Below, piece by piece: positions 14,136 to 21,929 of a stretch of 23,299 nucleotides of DNA; position 1 is the stretch's first letter, and every line of letters begins with the position of its first letter. The stretch covers positions 1-23,299 of IMG/VR virus record IMGVR_UViG_3300046011_002580; one strand, 5' to 3'. This DNA is from a virus. Below the pieces are notes generated by a model that did not search any database, was not told where the DNA came from, and saw only the letters and a program-made list of their open reading frames with translations. Made by a program: the position numbers and the translations under genes.

Positions 14136-15968
14136 ATGAGTTATTTTAATCATGCCTTTAAAAAGGCTTTCATTGCGACTGCAGGCACACCTTTTACCGG
14201 ATTGGCTCTTGGTCAATTAGGTACACCAGGTAATATTCCTCTTAAAGGTCAGGTTTGTTTTGTTGATGCAAAGTCTTGGATTGTACAGCCAACTGCTGGA
14301 ACTCCGAACAAATGTTGTCCACTTGTACTTGCTGGCGCCTCAATCTATAATGATGATAAGATTGGCCCTTTTGCTGGTGGTTACTTGGAGACTAACAAGT
14401 CAAAAGAAATTAATCCTAAGTATGTAAGCAAATTCTGGTTTTCACAAGGATGTGCTCCACAGAACAACATCATTCACGTAGGTGTAACTCCTTATACTGA
14501 TGATGCTGCTGGTACTACAATTGCAATTGCTACTGCTGGTGCAGAATTATTGAACGGTGTTTATACAGACGTTCCACTTTTAGTTAACCCACTTGCAGCT
14601 GCTCCTTATGGTGCTGAAGCTACTATTACTGTATCTGGTGGAGCAGTAACTAATATTGTACTTACAAACGGTGGTACTGGTTTTTCAACTGGTGCAACTA
14701 CTGTAAACGCAGGTTACTCTGGTTTTACCGCAACAACTGTTAACGGAAGTGATGTTATTGATGTTACTGTTATTACACCAAATACGCTTATTCCACAAGT
14801 AGGTCAAACTATTTATGGTATGACAGGTGTTCCTAACGGTTCAGTAATTGAAGAAGTTCTTTCAGTTGATGCTGGAGGTTTAGGTACATATAGAATTAGC
14901 CAAAACGCAACAGCTGGTGCTTCAGTTGCTGGTTTAGCTTATATCATTGGTTATGATGGTGTTGGTGTATATACTGTACCTTCTTTTACCATTACTAACG
15001 CTACTCTTCCAGTAGCTGACTGTGCTAGAACTTACTTATGTGGTGAAACTTATAACCTCCGTTTGGATGTTAAAGGTTCTCCTGCAATGAGACTTTTGGA
15101 TCACAATGCGTACTTAACTGTATCTGCATACACAGGTTGTTGCCCAACTGGTTCAATTGCACCAACGCCTGTTGATCCAGGAATTGTAATGATTGAGTGG
15201 GCTAAGCAAATTGTTGCTTCACCATTGATTGAACCATTTATACTTCCTGTTGTTGCTACAACTCGTGGTGCTACTAAACAATTGTGGATTCCTGCAGGTG
15301 CTACTGTAACTCCTCCAGCTGGTTGGACAATTGGTGGTACACTTGAGCAGTTTACATCAGTTGCTTATGTTGCTGGTTACACTGCAGGTCTCATCCTTAA
15401 TGGTGCTTATGTGGATACTAAATTCGGTAACTGTACATTCCAAGTTTCTGACTTCTATGAAATAGAGCCTGTAAGATTGTATGCATCTGAAGTAGACTTA
15501 AACGGTGATCCATGTTTATTTACAGGTACTTGTGTAGTTACTGAGTGCCAAGGTCGTCAAGGTAATGGTTATGGTGAAACTTATATAAGAGATTTAATCT
15601 TGTCAGAAAGCTACCGTCAAAACTTCTTTGCTACTGATCTCCGTATCCGTGAGATTACTCAAGGTGATGCTGTATTTGGTATTCCTAACTTTGGTAGAGG
15701 TACTGCTGCATCTCCAAATCGTTACAATGCATTCTACTTGCAACACAATGTTCCACGTTTCAACAACCCATCTAGCACATTTGATAATGATCAATACTTG
15801 CTTGAAGTTGTTGTACAGTCAACAGTTAACCCTAATGATGGTGCTGCTGGTGAATTGTTTGCAAACTTTGTAAATAACTGGTTGGATGCTTGTGGTAACA
15901 ACTGTTCGGATCTTACCAACTTTGGTTGTCCTACAGCATGTGTACCAGTAGTTGGTGCAACACGCTAA
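14136..15968 (+). CDS. Major virion structural protein (610 aa), identity uncertain
   Basis: A beta-rich, Gly/Thr/Ala-rich protein preceded by its own promoter-like element and followed by its own terminator, with CGT-enriched codon use like the capsid gene; these point to a very abundant product. It starts MSYFNHAFKKAFIATAG. Residues about 122-290 look like an inserted surface domain made of two Ig-like or beta-prism units (a LLNGVYTDVPLLV / ITVSGGAVTNIVLTNGGTGF unit and an IPQVGQTIYGMTGVPNGSVI unit) of a kind common in marine phage surface proteins. Residues about 480-590 are more conserved-looking (YIRDLILSESYRQNFFATD, DQYLLEVVVQS, and ANFVNNWLDACGNNC). Candidates are an auxiliary capsid protein or a major tail/tube protein. 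Cysteines cluster at 308-345 and near the C-terminus. Confidence 0.75.
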   Translation: MSYFNHAFKKAFIATAGTPFTGLALGQLGTPGNIPLKGQVCFVDAKSWIVQPTAGTPNKCCPLVLAGASIYNDDKIGPFAGGYLETNKSKEINPKYVSKFWFSQGCAPQNNIIHVGVTPYTDDAAGTTIAIATAGAELLNGVYTDVPLLVNPLAAAPYGAEATITVSGGAVTNIVLTNGGTGFSTGATTVNAGYSGFTATTVNGSDVIDVTVITPNTLIPQVGQTIYGMTGVPNGSVIEEVLSVDAGGLGTYRISQNATAGASVAGLAYIIGYDGVGVYTVPSFTITNATLPVADCARTYLCGETYNLRLDVKGSPAMRLLDHNAYLTVSAYTGCCPTGSIAPTPVDPGIVMIEWAKQIVASPLIEPFILPVVATTRGATKQLWIPAGATVTPPAGWTIGGTLEQFTSVAYVAGYTAGLILNGAYVDTKFGNCTFQVSDFYEIEPVRLYASEVDLNGDPCLFTGTCVVTECQGRQGNGYGETYIRDLILSESYRQNFFATDLRIREITQGDAVFGIPNFGRGTAASPNRYNAFYLQHNVPRFNNPSSTFDNDQYLLEVVVQSTVNPNDGAAGELFANFVNNWLDACGNNCSDLTNFGCPTACVPVVGATR

Positions 15969-15990
15969 TATTATCTAATATTAAACTAGA

Positions 15991-16027
15991 AAGGGGAGAG
16001 AGAGCTTAGACTCCTCTTCCCTTTTTT
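15991..16027 (+). terminator. Rho-independent terminator after the 610-aa gene
   Basis: AAGGGGAGAG (15991-16000) pairs with CTCTTCCCTT (16014-16023) over 10 bp with one G-U pair; the 13-base loop is followed by a six-T run. It mirrors the capsid terminator in composition. Confidence 0.8.
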
Positions 16028-16040
16028 ATTAAAAATACTT

Positions 16041-16604
16041 ATGGCTAATCACGTATTAAGTTTAGAAGTTCCAACAGTTATGAATACTTGTATCCTAAAG
16101 ATTATGGATACTAGTGTATATTCTGATTTGTTACCAGGAGTAGTATGTCCTACACTAAATGTAACTGTTCCTGGATTTGCATACTCTGTGCAATTAGAAG
16201 GGGCACCTATGACAGAATTTGTAGCAAGTGGGCATATAACACTAACAGCTTGTGATCTTAATTTACAGACTACAAACTGTGGAACTCAATATGCTAATTT
16301 GCCAGATGGTATTTATGTAATTAAGTATAGTGTTTCTCCTAATGATCAGGTATTTGTAGAATACAATCATTTAAGAACTACCTATGCCTTAAACAAATAC
16401 TATAATATTTTATGTGATGTGGATGCTAATGGATGTGAGCCTCCCTTCAAAGTAAAACAAAAACTTGAGCAACTAGGTTTAATTAAAATGTACCTAGAGG
16501 CAGCAAAAGCAAAAGTAGAGTTTTGTCATGATCCGCAGAAAGGGATGACACTTTATAATTATGCTCTAAAGATGCTGAATAAACTAGATTGCGTAAATTG
16601 CTAA
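16041..16604 (+). CDS. Conserved structural-module protein (187 aa)
   Basis: Residues 1-105 are beta-rich (MANHVLSLEVPTVMNTCILK, FAYSVQLEGAP, then LPDGIYVIKYSVSPNDQVFV); residues about 105-187 are helical (HLRTTYALNKYYNILCDVD, QLGLIKMYLEAAKAKVEFCH, ALKMLNKLDCVNC). About nine cysteines are spread through the chain, with CVNC at the very end. The design, a beta sandwich followed by a helical arm, suits a tail or neck structural protein, and the pattern is familiar to me from uncultured Bacteroidota phages, but I cannot name the role. It starts 13 bases after the terminator T-run, without a Shine-Dalgarno, and is followed by the A-rich leader of the next gene. Confidence 0.7.
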   Translation: MANHVLSLEVPTVMNTCILKIMDTSVYSDLLPGVVCPTLNVTVPGFAYSVQLEGAPMTEFVASGHITLTACDLNLQTTNCGTQYANLPDGIYVIKYSVSPNDQVFVEYNHLRTTYALNKYYNILCDVDANGCEPPFKVKQKLEQLGLIKMYLEAAKAKVEFCHDPQKGMTLYNYALKMLNKLDCVNC

Positions 16605-16610
16605 AAATTT

Positions 16611-16623
16611 AAAACCAACAAAA
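16611..16623 (+). promoter_or_regulatory. AAAACCAACAAA translation leader
   Basis: AAAACCAACAAAA lies directly before T-ATG of the 63-aa gene. It is identical over 12 bases to the block at 5819 and nearly so to the copies before 8811. Confidence 0.5.
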
Positions 16624-16624
16624 T

Positions 16625-16816
16625 ATGGCAACGTGTTCAAATTGTAAAACAACATTATCTTGTGGATGTCAAAGAAGAACTGCATCAGATGGAAAAGCAG
16701 TATGTTCTAACTGTTTAACTTCATATGAAGCAACTTTAATTCAAAGACAAGCAATAGCCACAGCATCTTCAAACAATCAGGTTTGGGGAAAAGATAGATA
16801 TAAAATAGCTAAATAA
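16625..16816 (+). CDS. Small Cys-rich zinc-ribbon-like protein
   Basis: A 63-aa protein with CSNC at 4-7, CGC at 13-15 and CSNC at 27-30. Two CxxC pairs about 20 residues apart are typical of a zinc ribbon. The remainder is a helix (ATLIQRQAIATAS) with a polar basic end. It has a full AAAACCAACAAA leader, so it is probably well translated despite its size. Its stop codon overlaps the next ATG by one base (TAATG), suggesting coupling to the 643-aa repeat protein. A metal-binding assembly factor or minor virion protein is possible; function unknown. Confidence 0.7.
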   Translation: MATCSNCKTTLSCGCQRRTASDGKAVCSNCLTSYEATLIQRQAIATASSNNQVWGKDRYKIAK

Positions 16817-18747
16817 TGTCATTTCCAACACCTCTACCACCACCGTCATTTTCTACTGCATATTATGGATTTGAACCATGTTGTGGTGGTCCAACTGTGT
16901 ATTTTGCATTTGATGGCAACATTGTAAATGGGCCAACACTTGGTATTAATATATATGAAGGTAGTGGTGCAATAGGTTATGAACCAACATCTAATACTTA
17001 TATTCCTTTAGAACATCAGTGTTATAAAGTATTTAGAGGTACTGCAGGTCCTGATCAACCAATCACAGGTCCAATGTATGGGTACCTTCAAATGGTACCT
17101 ACTAATATACCAAGTAATTATACTTGGGATTCTACTACAGACTATGAAACTCCATGCGGTGGTGAAGATGAAGATTTTATATGCCCATCTTGTACTCCTG
17201 TATGCTATAATCTATATTCCTGTGGTGATGAATATCCTGTAGTTACAACTAATACAGATTTATCAGCTTATGTTGGTGGCTACGCATTCATTCAGGTAGA
17301 TGTAGCTTTTGGTTATAGATGTTTTTTTGTTGCATTAGCTGATTATTGTGATAACTCAGTTACTGTATTAGTAAATGGTTCGTGTGAGGGTTGTGGTTGT
17401 AAGTGTTATGAAATCATTGGTACAACAAAACTTTCATATATTGATTGTGATGGTAATACAGTCAATACTGTTGTAAATGGTTATTGGAAAGGTTGTACTC
17501 AAGCATATCCTCAGACTAATACTGGCCCTGAATCAACTATTACTATAACCGATAATGGTAATTGTGTAGATGGTCTATGTCCTTCTCAGTGTTTTGAACT
17601 TATAGACTGTGATGGAATTTTAGATCCAATTTATTCTACAGCTCAATCATTATCTCCATATGCTATTCTTCAACAAGTTGTACAAATTCAAGGATATGAC
17701 AACTGCTGGATAGTTGATAGTGTTGTAGATTGTGACTGTGCTATCAATGTAGTAGTACTACAAGCATATCGTACATGTCAGGAATGTAATCCAGATCCAA
17801 ATTATATACTAACTAATTGTGATGATTTAACTACAATTATTTATACATCAAATGATCTTAGTGCATATGTAGGTCAAGTAGTAGAACTAGATCCAGATTG
17901 CCCAGGTTGTTGGATTGTAGATATATATCCTAATCCAATTCCATCTGATGTTTCAGTAACAGTATCGCAAGCATTTGATGATTGTGAAGCATGTAAGACT
18001 ACATACTATGTACTTACAGATTGTGCATCATCTGATAACATGATTACATCAACTGATTTATCTGATTATGTAGGTAAAGTAATTATTCTTGAGTGGTGTC
18101 CTACTACATGTTGGAGTGTTGCAGTATCACAAACAAGTAATAATGCGGGTGTTCTTGGAAATATATTAGGATCTTTTGATGAATGTCATGATTGCCTAAC
18201 AAGTTTTCCATGTATATGTTCTAGAATTAAAAATCATGATATAGTAACTCTTAACTATGCTTATTTAGATTGTGATGGTGAAGTTCAAATAATTACATTA
18301 ACATCTGGACAAAGATCTGAAAGAATATGTATGGCTCATTGGTTGTCATCATATTCTACTGATTATGTAGAATACTTTGGTAATTGTACTAATGGTGAAT
18401 GTCCTCCACAAATTTATCCAAAAAGAAAAATTACTCCTGGATATAAAGCTCCTATTTGCAGTACAGAAAAATATGAAAAAATAACATGTAAATCTGCAGA
18501 GATATTATACAAACAAGTTCTTACATTAAGATATGGTATTTCAAATTGTTGTCCTGATGAAGATAACAAATGGTTAGTTAAAAAAGAATTAATAGATCTA
18601 CAGGCTTTAAAAGATCCAGATTACACATGTGATGTTACATCATGTGGTTGTAATAATTCTCCATGTAGTTGTAATCATTCATCATGTGGGTGCGGTCAAA
18701 CATCTTGTGGTTGCAATACAAACCTAAGAGCTTGTAATTCTCAGTAA
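16816..18747 (+). CDS. Cysteine-rich multi-repeat virion surface protein
   Basis: A 643-aa, acidic, beta-rich protein with about 55 cysteines (near 9%). After an N-terminal domain (1-128) come two repeat types. Type A (about 66-70 aa) occurs at about 130-197, 258-325, 326-393 and 394-461. Its consensus is Y-x-L-x-x-C, then TSxDLSxYVGxVV, CWxV and FDxCxxC; the copy at 258 lacks a clear DLSxYVG core (QSLSPYAIL). Type B (YxDCDGxV with a following NCxxGxCP) occurs at about 198-257 and 465-535. The C-terminus has a 7-residue Cys-rich repeat (about 608-635). Similar Cys repeats occur, from memory, in structural proteins of freshwater Bacteroidota phages. Likely a disulfide- or metal-stabilised tail or fibre protein. 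No signal peptide is seen. Confidence 0.75.
   Translation: MSFPTPLPPPSFSTAYYGFEPCCGGPTVYFAFDGNIVNGPTLGINIYEGSGAIGYEPTSNTYIPLEHQCYKVFRGTAGPDQPITGPMYGYLQMVPTNIPSNYTWDSTTDYETPCGGEDEDFICPSCTPVCYNLYSCGDEYPVVTTNTDLSAYVGGYAFIQVDVAFGYRCFFVALADYCDNSVTVLVNGSCEGCGCKCYEIIGTTKLSYIDCDGNTVNTVVNGYWKGCTQAYPQTNTGPESTITITDNGNCVDGLCPSQCFELIDCDGILDPIYSTAQSLSPYAILQQVVQIQGYDNCWIVDSVVDCDCAINVVVLQAYRTCQECNPDPNYILTNCDDLTTIIYTSNDLSAYVGQVVELDPDCPGCWIVDIYPNPIPSDVSVTVSQAFDDCEACKTTYYVLTDCASSDNMITSTDLSDYVGKVIILEWCPTTCWSVAVSQTSNNAGVLGNILGSFDECHDCLTSFPCICSRIKNHDIVTLNYAYLDCDGEVQIITLTSGQRSERICMAHWLSSYSTDYVEYFGNCTNGECPPQIYPKRKITPGYKAPICSTEKYEKITCKSAEILYKQVLTLRYGISNCCPDEDNKWLVKKELIDLQALKDPDYTCDVTSCGCNNSPCSCNHSSCGCGQTSCGCNTNLRACNSQ
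18637..18720 (+). repeat. 21-bp (7-residue) Cys repeat at the end of the 643-aa gene
   Basis: Four consecutive units encode TSCGCNN, SPCSCNH, SSCGCGQ and TSCGCNT, each with a CxC pair. Codons differ between units, so conservation is at protein level and not recent DNA duplication. Confidence 0.85.
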
Positions 18748-18752
18748 TAATT

Positions 18753-18766
18753 AGTATATTATAGAT
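18753..18766 (+). promoter_or_regulatory. AGTATATTA element directly before a fibre gene
   Basis: AGTATATTATAGAT abuts the ATG of the 534-aa gene. A related AGTATATTA lies before the gene at 21345 and ACTATATTA copies lie at 5800 and 14095. If it is a promoter core the transcript would be nearly leaderless; an A/T-rich translation leader is the alternative. Confidence 0.3.
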
Positions 18767-20371
18767 ATGAAACCTTTGAACTTAGATAATAAACCTTGTA
18801 GTCCAATCTCCAGTAACTGTGTGATTTGGCAAGGACCAGATATTCCTTGTATTAAACTTTGTACAGGAGATACAGTATCAGATGTTATTGCTAAACTGGC
18901 TACAGAATTATGTACAGTTCTAGATACTCTAAATGTGACAAACTATGATTTGTCATGTTTTAATTTAGTAGGTTGTGGACCAAATGATTTTCAAGCTTTA
19001 GTACAATTTCTAATTGAACAGATTTGCGCACTACAAACAGAAGTAAATAATATTTCTGATCCAGCTACAAGTACTATTATAAATACTACTAAGTCAATAG
19101 GTGCAGATACATTGGTTACTGTAGCACCTTGTTTTGTAGTAGGTACAACTACGGTAATGACAGTGGAAGAATATGCCATAGCAATTGGAAAGAAGGTATG
19201 TTCATTAGTATCTCAAATTGACACAATCAATTCACAAATTACTGACTTAGAAATAAGAGTAACAAATCTTGAAAATGAGACAATAACTATTCCACCAACA
19301 CCATCTATTACTATTAACTGTAATATTGGAACATTGGTATCTGGTAATAGTTATACAATTGATGTTGTATTAAACCAATTAATTAATAATACTACAAACG
19401 GTCTTTGTAGTTATACTAATACAAGTACTGGTGTATTAGGTACTCCAGCTCAACTCTTAGCTTCATATGTTGCAGCATGTTCTTTTGGTACAGATGTAAC
19501 ATCTAATCCTAATTGGGTGGTTACTCCAACTAGACTTTCTCAAGTAATTACAAATATTTGGATTGCTCTTTGTGTAACTTATTCTAAGACAACAACTGTT
19601 GCTGTTACTGATACTACTACAATTGATTTAACAATAACTGGTGGACCTGCATATAATATTTCTGCAAGGATTGTTGACACAGGTTGGGTTGACTTAAATG
19701 GTTTTGCTTATTATTCAGGTGTAACAAAACCACAGTGTAGAAGAATTGGTAATCAAATTCATTTTAGAGGGACTGTATTTGTTCCATTACAAAATCCATC
19801 AGTTCCTGGCGCGGTTGTTACATTAACTTCTGCATCTACATATAACTCAGTTTCAGGTTGTACTACTTGGAGTGGTGTAGGTGGTTGTACTATTGATAGT
19901 AACGGTGCTATATCATTTAATAATGGTGGATCAGTTATACCGTCATCTGTAACCACATCTAATCTTGATGGTCAATATTCATTAGGTTGGATTATTGCCA
20001 CAAGATCTATTGATGTTGATTCTACATATGGTACAGCTCTTACATCTGCGATGAATGTATCAGTTACTAGTACAAATGGGTTAACAGTACAACTTGTACA
20101 TGATATTGAAATAACTGCTACAAGAGCTGCAGGTGTATTAGGTAATTCACCTTTAAGATTTATTACAAGTAATGTTAGAAGAGGTGCTTATCTACCAAAT
20201 TATATTGCTTCGGGATCTAATATTCATAATGCACCATCTAATGCTAACTTTTCATTAGTATCTAATACATTTAATGTTACTTGGCCTTTTGATTGTGATG
20301 CAGGAGATGAAAATCAAGTTGGAGGATTCCAATTTAAACTAGATGGTCTTATTGGATACTTAGTACCTTAA
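18767..20371 (+). CDS. Fibre-like virion protein with Cys-rich N-terminal anchor and beta tip
   Basis: A 534-aa protein. Residues 1-95 form a Cys-containing anchor (CVIWQGPDIPCIKLCTGD, later DLSCFNLVGCG). A short coiled coil lies at about 145-168 (VSQIDTINSQITDLEIRVTNLENE), as in trimeric fibres. After a further Cys-containing section, residues about 305-345 read TGWVDLNGFAYYSGVTKP then CRRIGNQIHFRGTV; this W-x-x-L-NG...R-IGN-I-x-x-RG pattern is typical of receptor-binding tips of phage fibres. The rest to 534 is beta-rich and Ser/Thr/Asn-rich. The anchor resembles that of the next gene, so the two probably attach to the same virion site. Head fibre, as known in crAss-like phages, or tail fibre are both possible. 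Confidence 0.75.
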   Translation: MKPLNLDNKPCSPISSNCVIWQGPDIPCIKLCTGDTVSDVIAKLATELCTVLDTLNVTNYDLSCFNLVGCGPNDFQALVQFLIEQICALQTEVNNISDPATSTIINTTKSIGADTLVTVAPCFVVGTTTVMTVEEYAIAIGKKVCSLVSQIDTINSQITDLEIRVTNLENETITIPPTPSITINCNIGTLVSGNSYTIDVVLNQLINNTTNGLCSYTNTSTGVLGTPAQLLASYVAACSFGTDVTSNPNWVVTPTRLSQVITNIWIALCVTYSKTTTVAVTDTTTIDLTITGGPAYNISARIVDTGWVDLNGFAYYSGVTKPQCRRIGNQIHFRGTVFVPLQNPSVPGAVVTLTSASTYNSVSGCTTWSGVGGCTIDSNGAISFNNGGSVIPSSVTTSNLDGQYSLGWIIATRSIDVDSTYGTALTSAMNVSVTSTNGLTVQLVHDIEITATRAAGVLGNSPLRFITSNVRRGAYLPNYIASGSNIHNAPSNANFSLVSNTFNVTWPFDCDAGDENQVGGFQFKLDGLIGYLVP

Positions 20372-20418
20372 AATACTGAAACTAGATTCTCAACTATTTA
20401 TTCATAATACTATAAGAT

Positions 20419-21222
20419 ATGTCGCTAAATAAATGTAAAAATTGTGGGTGTGAAGATGCACTAGTTACTCTTCCACCATGTCCTACACCTGGAGGTTGCC
20501 CTGATCCAGAACCATGTTCTGAGGTTTTTAATGCACAATGTGTTGTATATACTGGTGTGGATATTGACTGTAATGAACAAACTATTGTTGCTACTGATTC
20601 AAATATAGCAAATGCTTTAAATAGTGTTGTTGATTATTACTGTAATGAACTTACACTTGTTAATGGATACATCACAACACTTCAAAATAATCAAGGTTTA
20701 TTTGATACAGCTTTCAGAGCATCATTAACTCCAACAATAAATGTAAATACTGTTACTGCAAGTCTTGCAAATAGCAGTATAATAAATGGGACTACTATTG
20801 TAATGGGTTCTGGTAATATACAGTATCAATTAACAGATGGTGCAGTTGGAACACAATATAATACAAGCACTGGAGTTTGGACATGTCCTCAAACTGGTAA
20901 GTATGACATTAACTATAATGTATATTTAACATGTCCTGATCAAACACTATTTGGTTGGGGAAATACTCCAACTACTACAGGAGCTGCATATACAATTGGT
21001 GTTACTAGTCCTGGAGCAACAGGTACAACTGTATTTTGTGCAGATACATTTACAATAGTAAAAGGTGTTTTTACTTCAAGAATATACTTAACTGGTGGTA
21101 TTCAAGGTATAACATTAACAGCTAATACACAACTAGTTTTAAGACATCAAAATATGACTGGTATTAACTACACAGGAATATCAGGAGACAATATTGATTT
21201 TGCTATTAGAAGAGTAGGTTAA
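20419..21222 (+). CDS. Fibre-like virion protein with C1q/TNF-like tip
   Basis: A 267-aa protein. Residues 1-35 are Cys-rich (CKNCGCED, then PPCPTPGGCPDPEPCSE). Residues about 36-95 carry the anchor motif CVVYTGVDIDC...NIANALNSVVDYYC, parallel to the 534-aa protein. The C-terminal 140 residues look like a C1q/TNF-type jelly roll: YNTSTGVWTCPQTGKYDINYNVYL corresponds to the family's strand pair with the P-x-x-GxYxxxxxV pattern, and the chain ends in a short strand IDFAIRRVG. C1q folds trimerise, which suits a short fibre or decoration spike. A strong terminator begins 40 bases after the stop, closing the fibre block. Confidence 0.75.
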   Translation: MSLNKCKNCGCEDALVTLPPCPTPGGCPDPEPCSEVFNAQCVVYTGVDIDCNEQTIVATDSNIANALNSVVDYYCNELTLVNGYITTLQNNQGLFDTAFRASLTPTINVNTVTASLANSSIINGTTIVMGSGNIQYQLTDGAVGTQYNTSTGVWTCPQTGKYDINYNVYLTCPDQTLFGWGNTPTTTGAAYTIGVTSPGATGTTVFCADTFTIVKGVFTSRIYLTGGIQGITLTANTQLVLRHQNMTGINYTGISGDNIDFAIRRVG

Positions 21223-21261
21223 TAAAAGAAGTTACAGTTGTTGGTTTCTGTGACAACAGAG

Positions 21262-21293
21262 CAAAGCCCCTGCACTCGCGGGGGTTTTGTTTT
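21262..21293 (+). terminator. Strong terminator closing the fibre block
   Basis: CAAAGCCCCTGC (21262-21273) pairs over all 12 bases with GCGGGGGTTTTG (21278-21289), with two G-U pairs and an ACTC loop; further T follow. A second hairpin (GTTACAG at 21231-21237 with CTGTGAC at 21248-21254) stands just upstream. Confidence 0.85.
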
Positions 21294-21324
21294 ATGACTA
21301 TATTTGCTAAAGTGAGTTATTTTT

Positions 21325-21343
21325 AGTATATTAATCTATATAG
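21325..21343 (+). promoter_or_regulatory. AT-rich promoter-like element before the connector block
   Basis: AGTATATTAATCTATATAG follows the strong terminator and precedes the ATG at 21345 by one base. It shares AGTATATTA with the element at 18753. Its place after a terminator supports a new transcription start, though an initiation point further upstream (for example the TTTGCTAA region near 21303) is also possible. Confidence 0.35.
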
Positions 21344-21344
21344 T

Positions 21345-21929
21345 ATGAAGGAGTTTAAGAAACCAGATTTAAATGCCCCAAGATTTAGACCAAAGGTATG
21401 TAATCTTATAACAGATGATTTTTTTAAATCATTTAGAACTAAGTTCCCAAAGTATGAAAAAGTAAGTGACAAAGAATTAAAACAAATTATTAAAACATTT
21501 AATGAAACAGTTTATCAAACAGTAATAGATAGTAGAGAAGGAGTTCAGTTACCTCAAGAAGTTGGATGGATATTTGTTGGAACCTGTGATCAAAGTAAGA
21601 AGAAGAATATTGATTACAGTAAGTCAAAAAAATATGGAGTAACTGTTACTAATAAGAACTGGGAAACTGATGGTAAACTTTGTAAAATATTTTTTACTAG
21701 TTATAGTCTCAAGCATAAAATAAAGAATAGAGAATACTGGGGATTTACAGCTTGTAGAAATTTTAAAAGATCCGTTTCAAAAGCTTATGCTGAGAATTGG
21801 AACATGTATATACAAGTAGATCCAAAGAAAAGGATCCAGGTTGCAGAAAGAAGAATTGCCTTTAAAGAATTTAGAGACAGAAATCTTGCAGAGCAACTTA
21901 AAACATATAATGAATTTGAAGATCTATGA
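21345..21929 (+). CDS. Conserved structural-module protein, possibly HU/IHF-like
   Basis: A 194-aa basic protein. The N-terminal half has helices (FFKSFRTKFPKYEKVSDKEL, then KQIIKTFNETVYQTVIDSRE) followed by GVQLPQEVGWIFVGTC. This helix-helix-VxLPxxGxFxV order is what HU/IHF proteins show before their beta arm. crAss-like phages are known to carry IHF-like genes near their structural block, so an HU/IHF-type DNA-binding protein is possible; the match is weak and there is no canonical NP tip. The C-terminal part (IQVDPKKRIQVAERRIAFKE) is a charged helix. The stop overlaps the next ATG (ATGA), so it is coupled to the ring-like gene. Confidence 0.65.
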   Translation: MKEFKKPDLNAPRFRPKVCNLITDDFFKSFRTKFPKYEKVSDKELKQIIKTFNETVYQTVIDSREGVQLPQEVGWIFVGTCDQSKKKNIDYSKSKKYGVTVTNKNWETDGKLCKIFFTSYSLKHKIKNREYWGFTACRNFKRSVSKAYAENWNMYIQVDPKKRIQVAERRIAFKEFRDRNLAEQLKTYNEFEDL

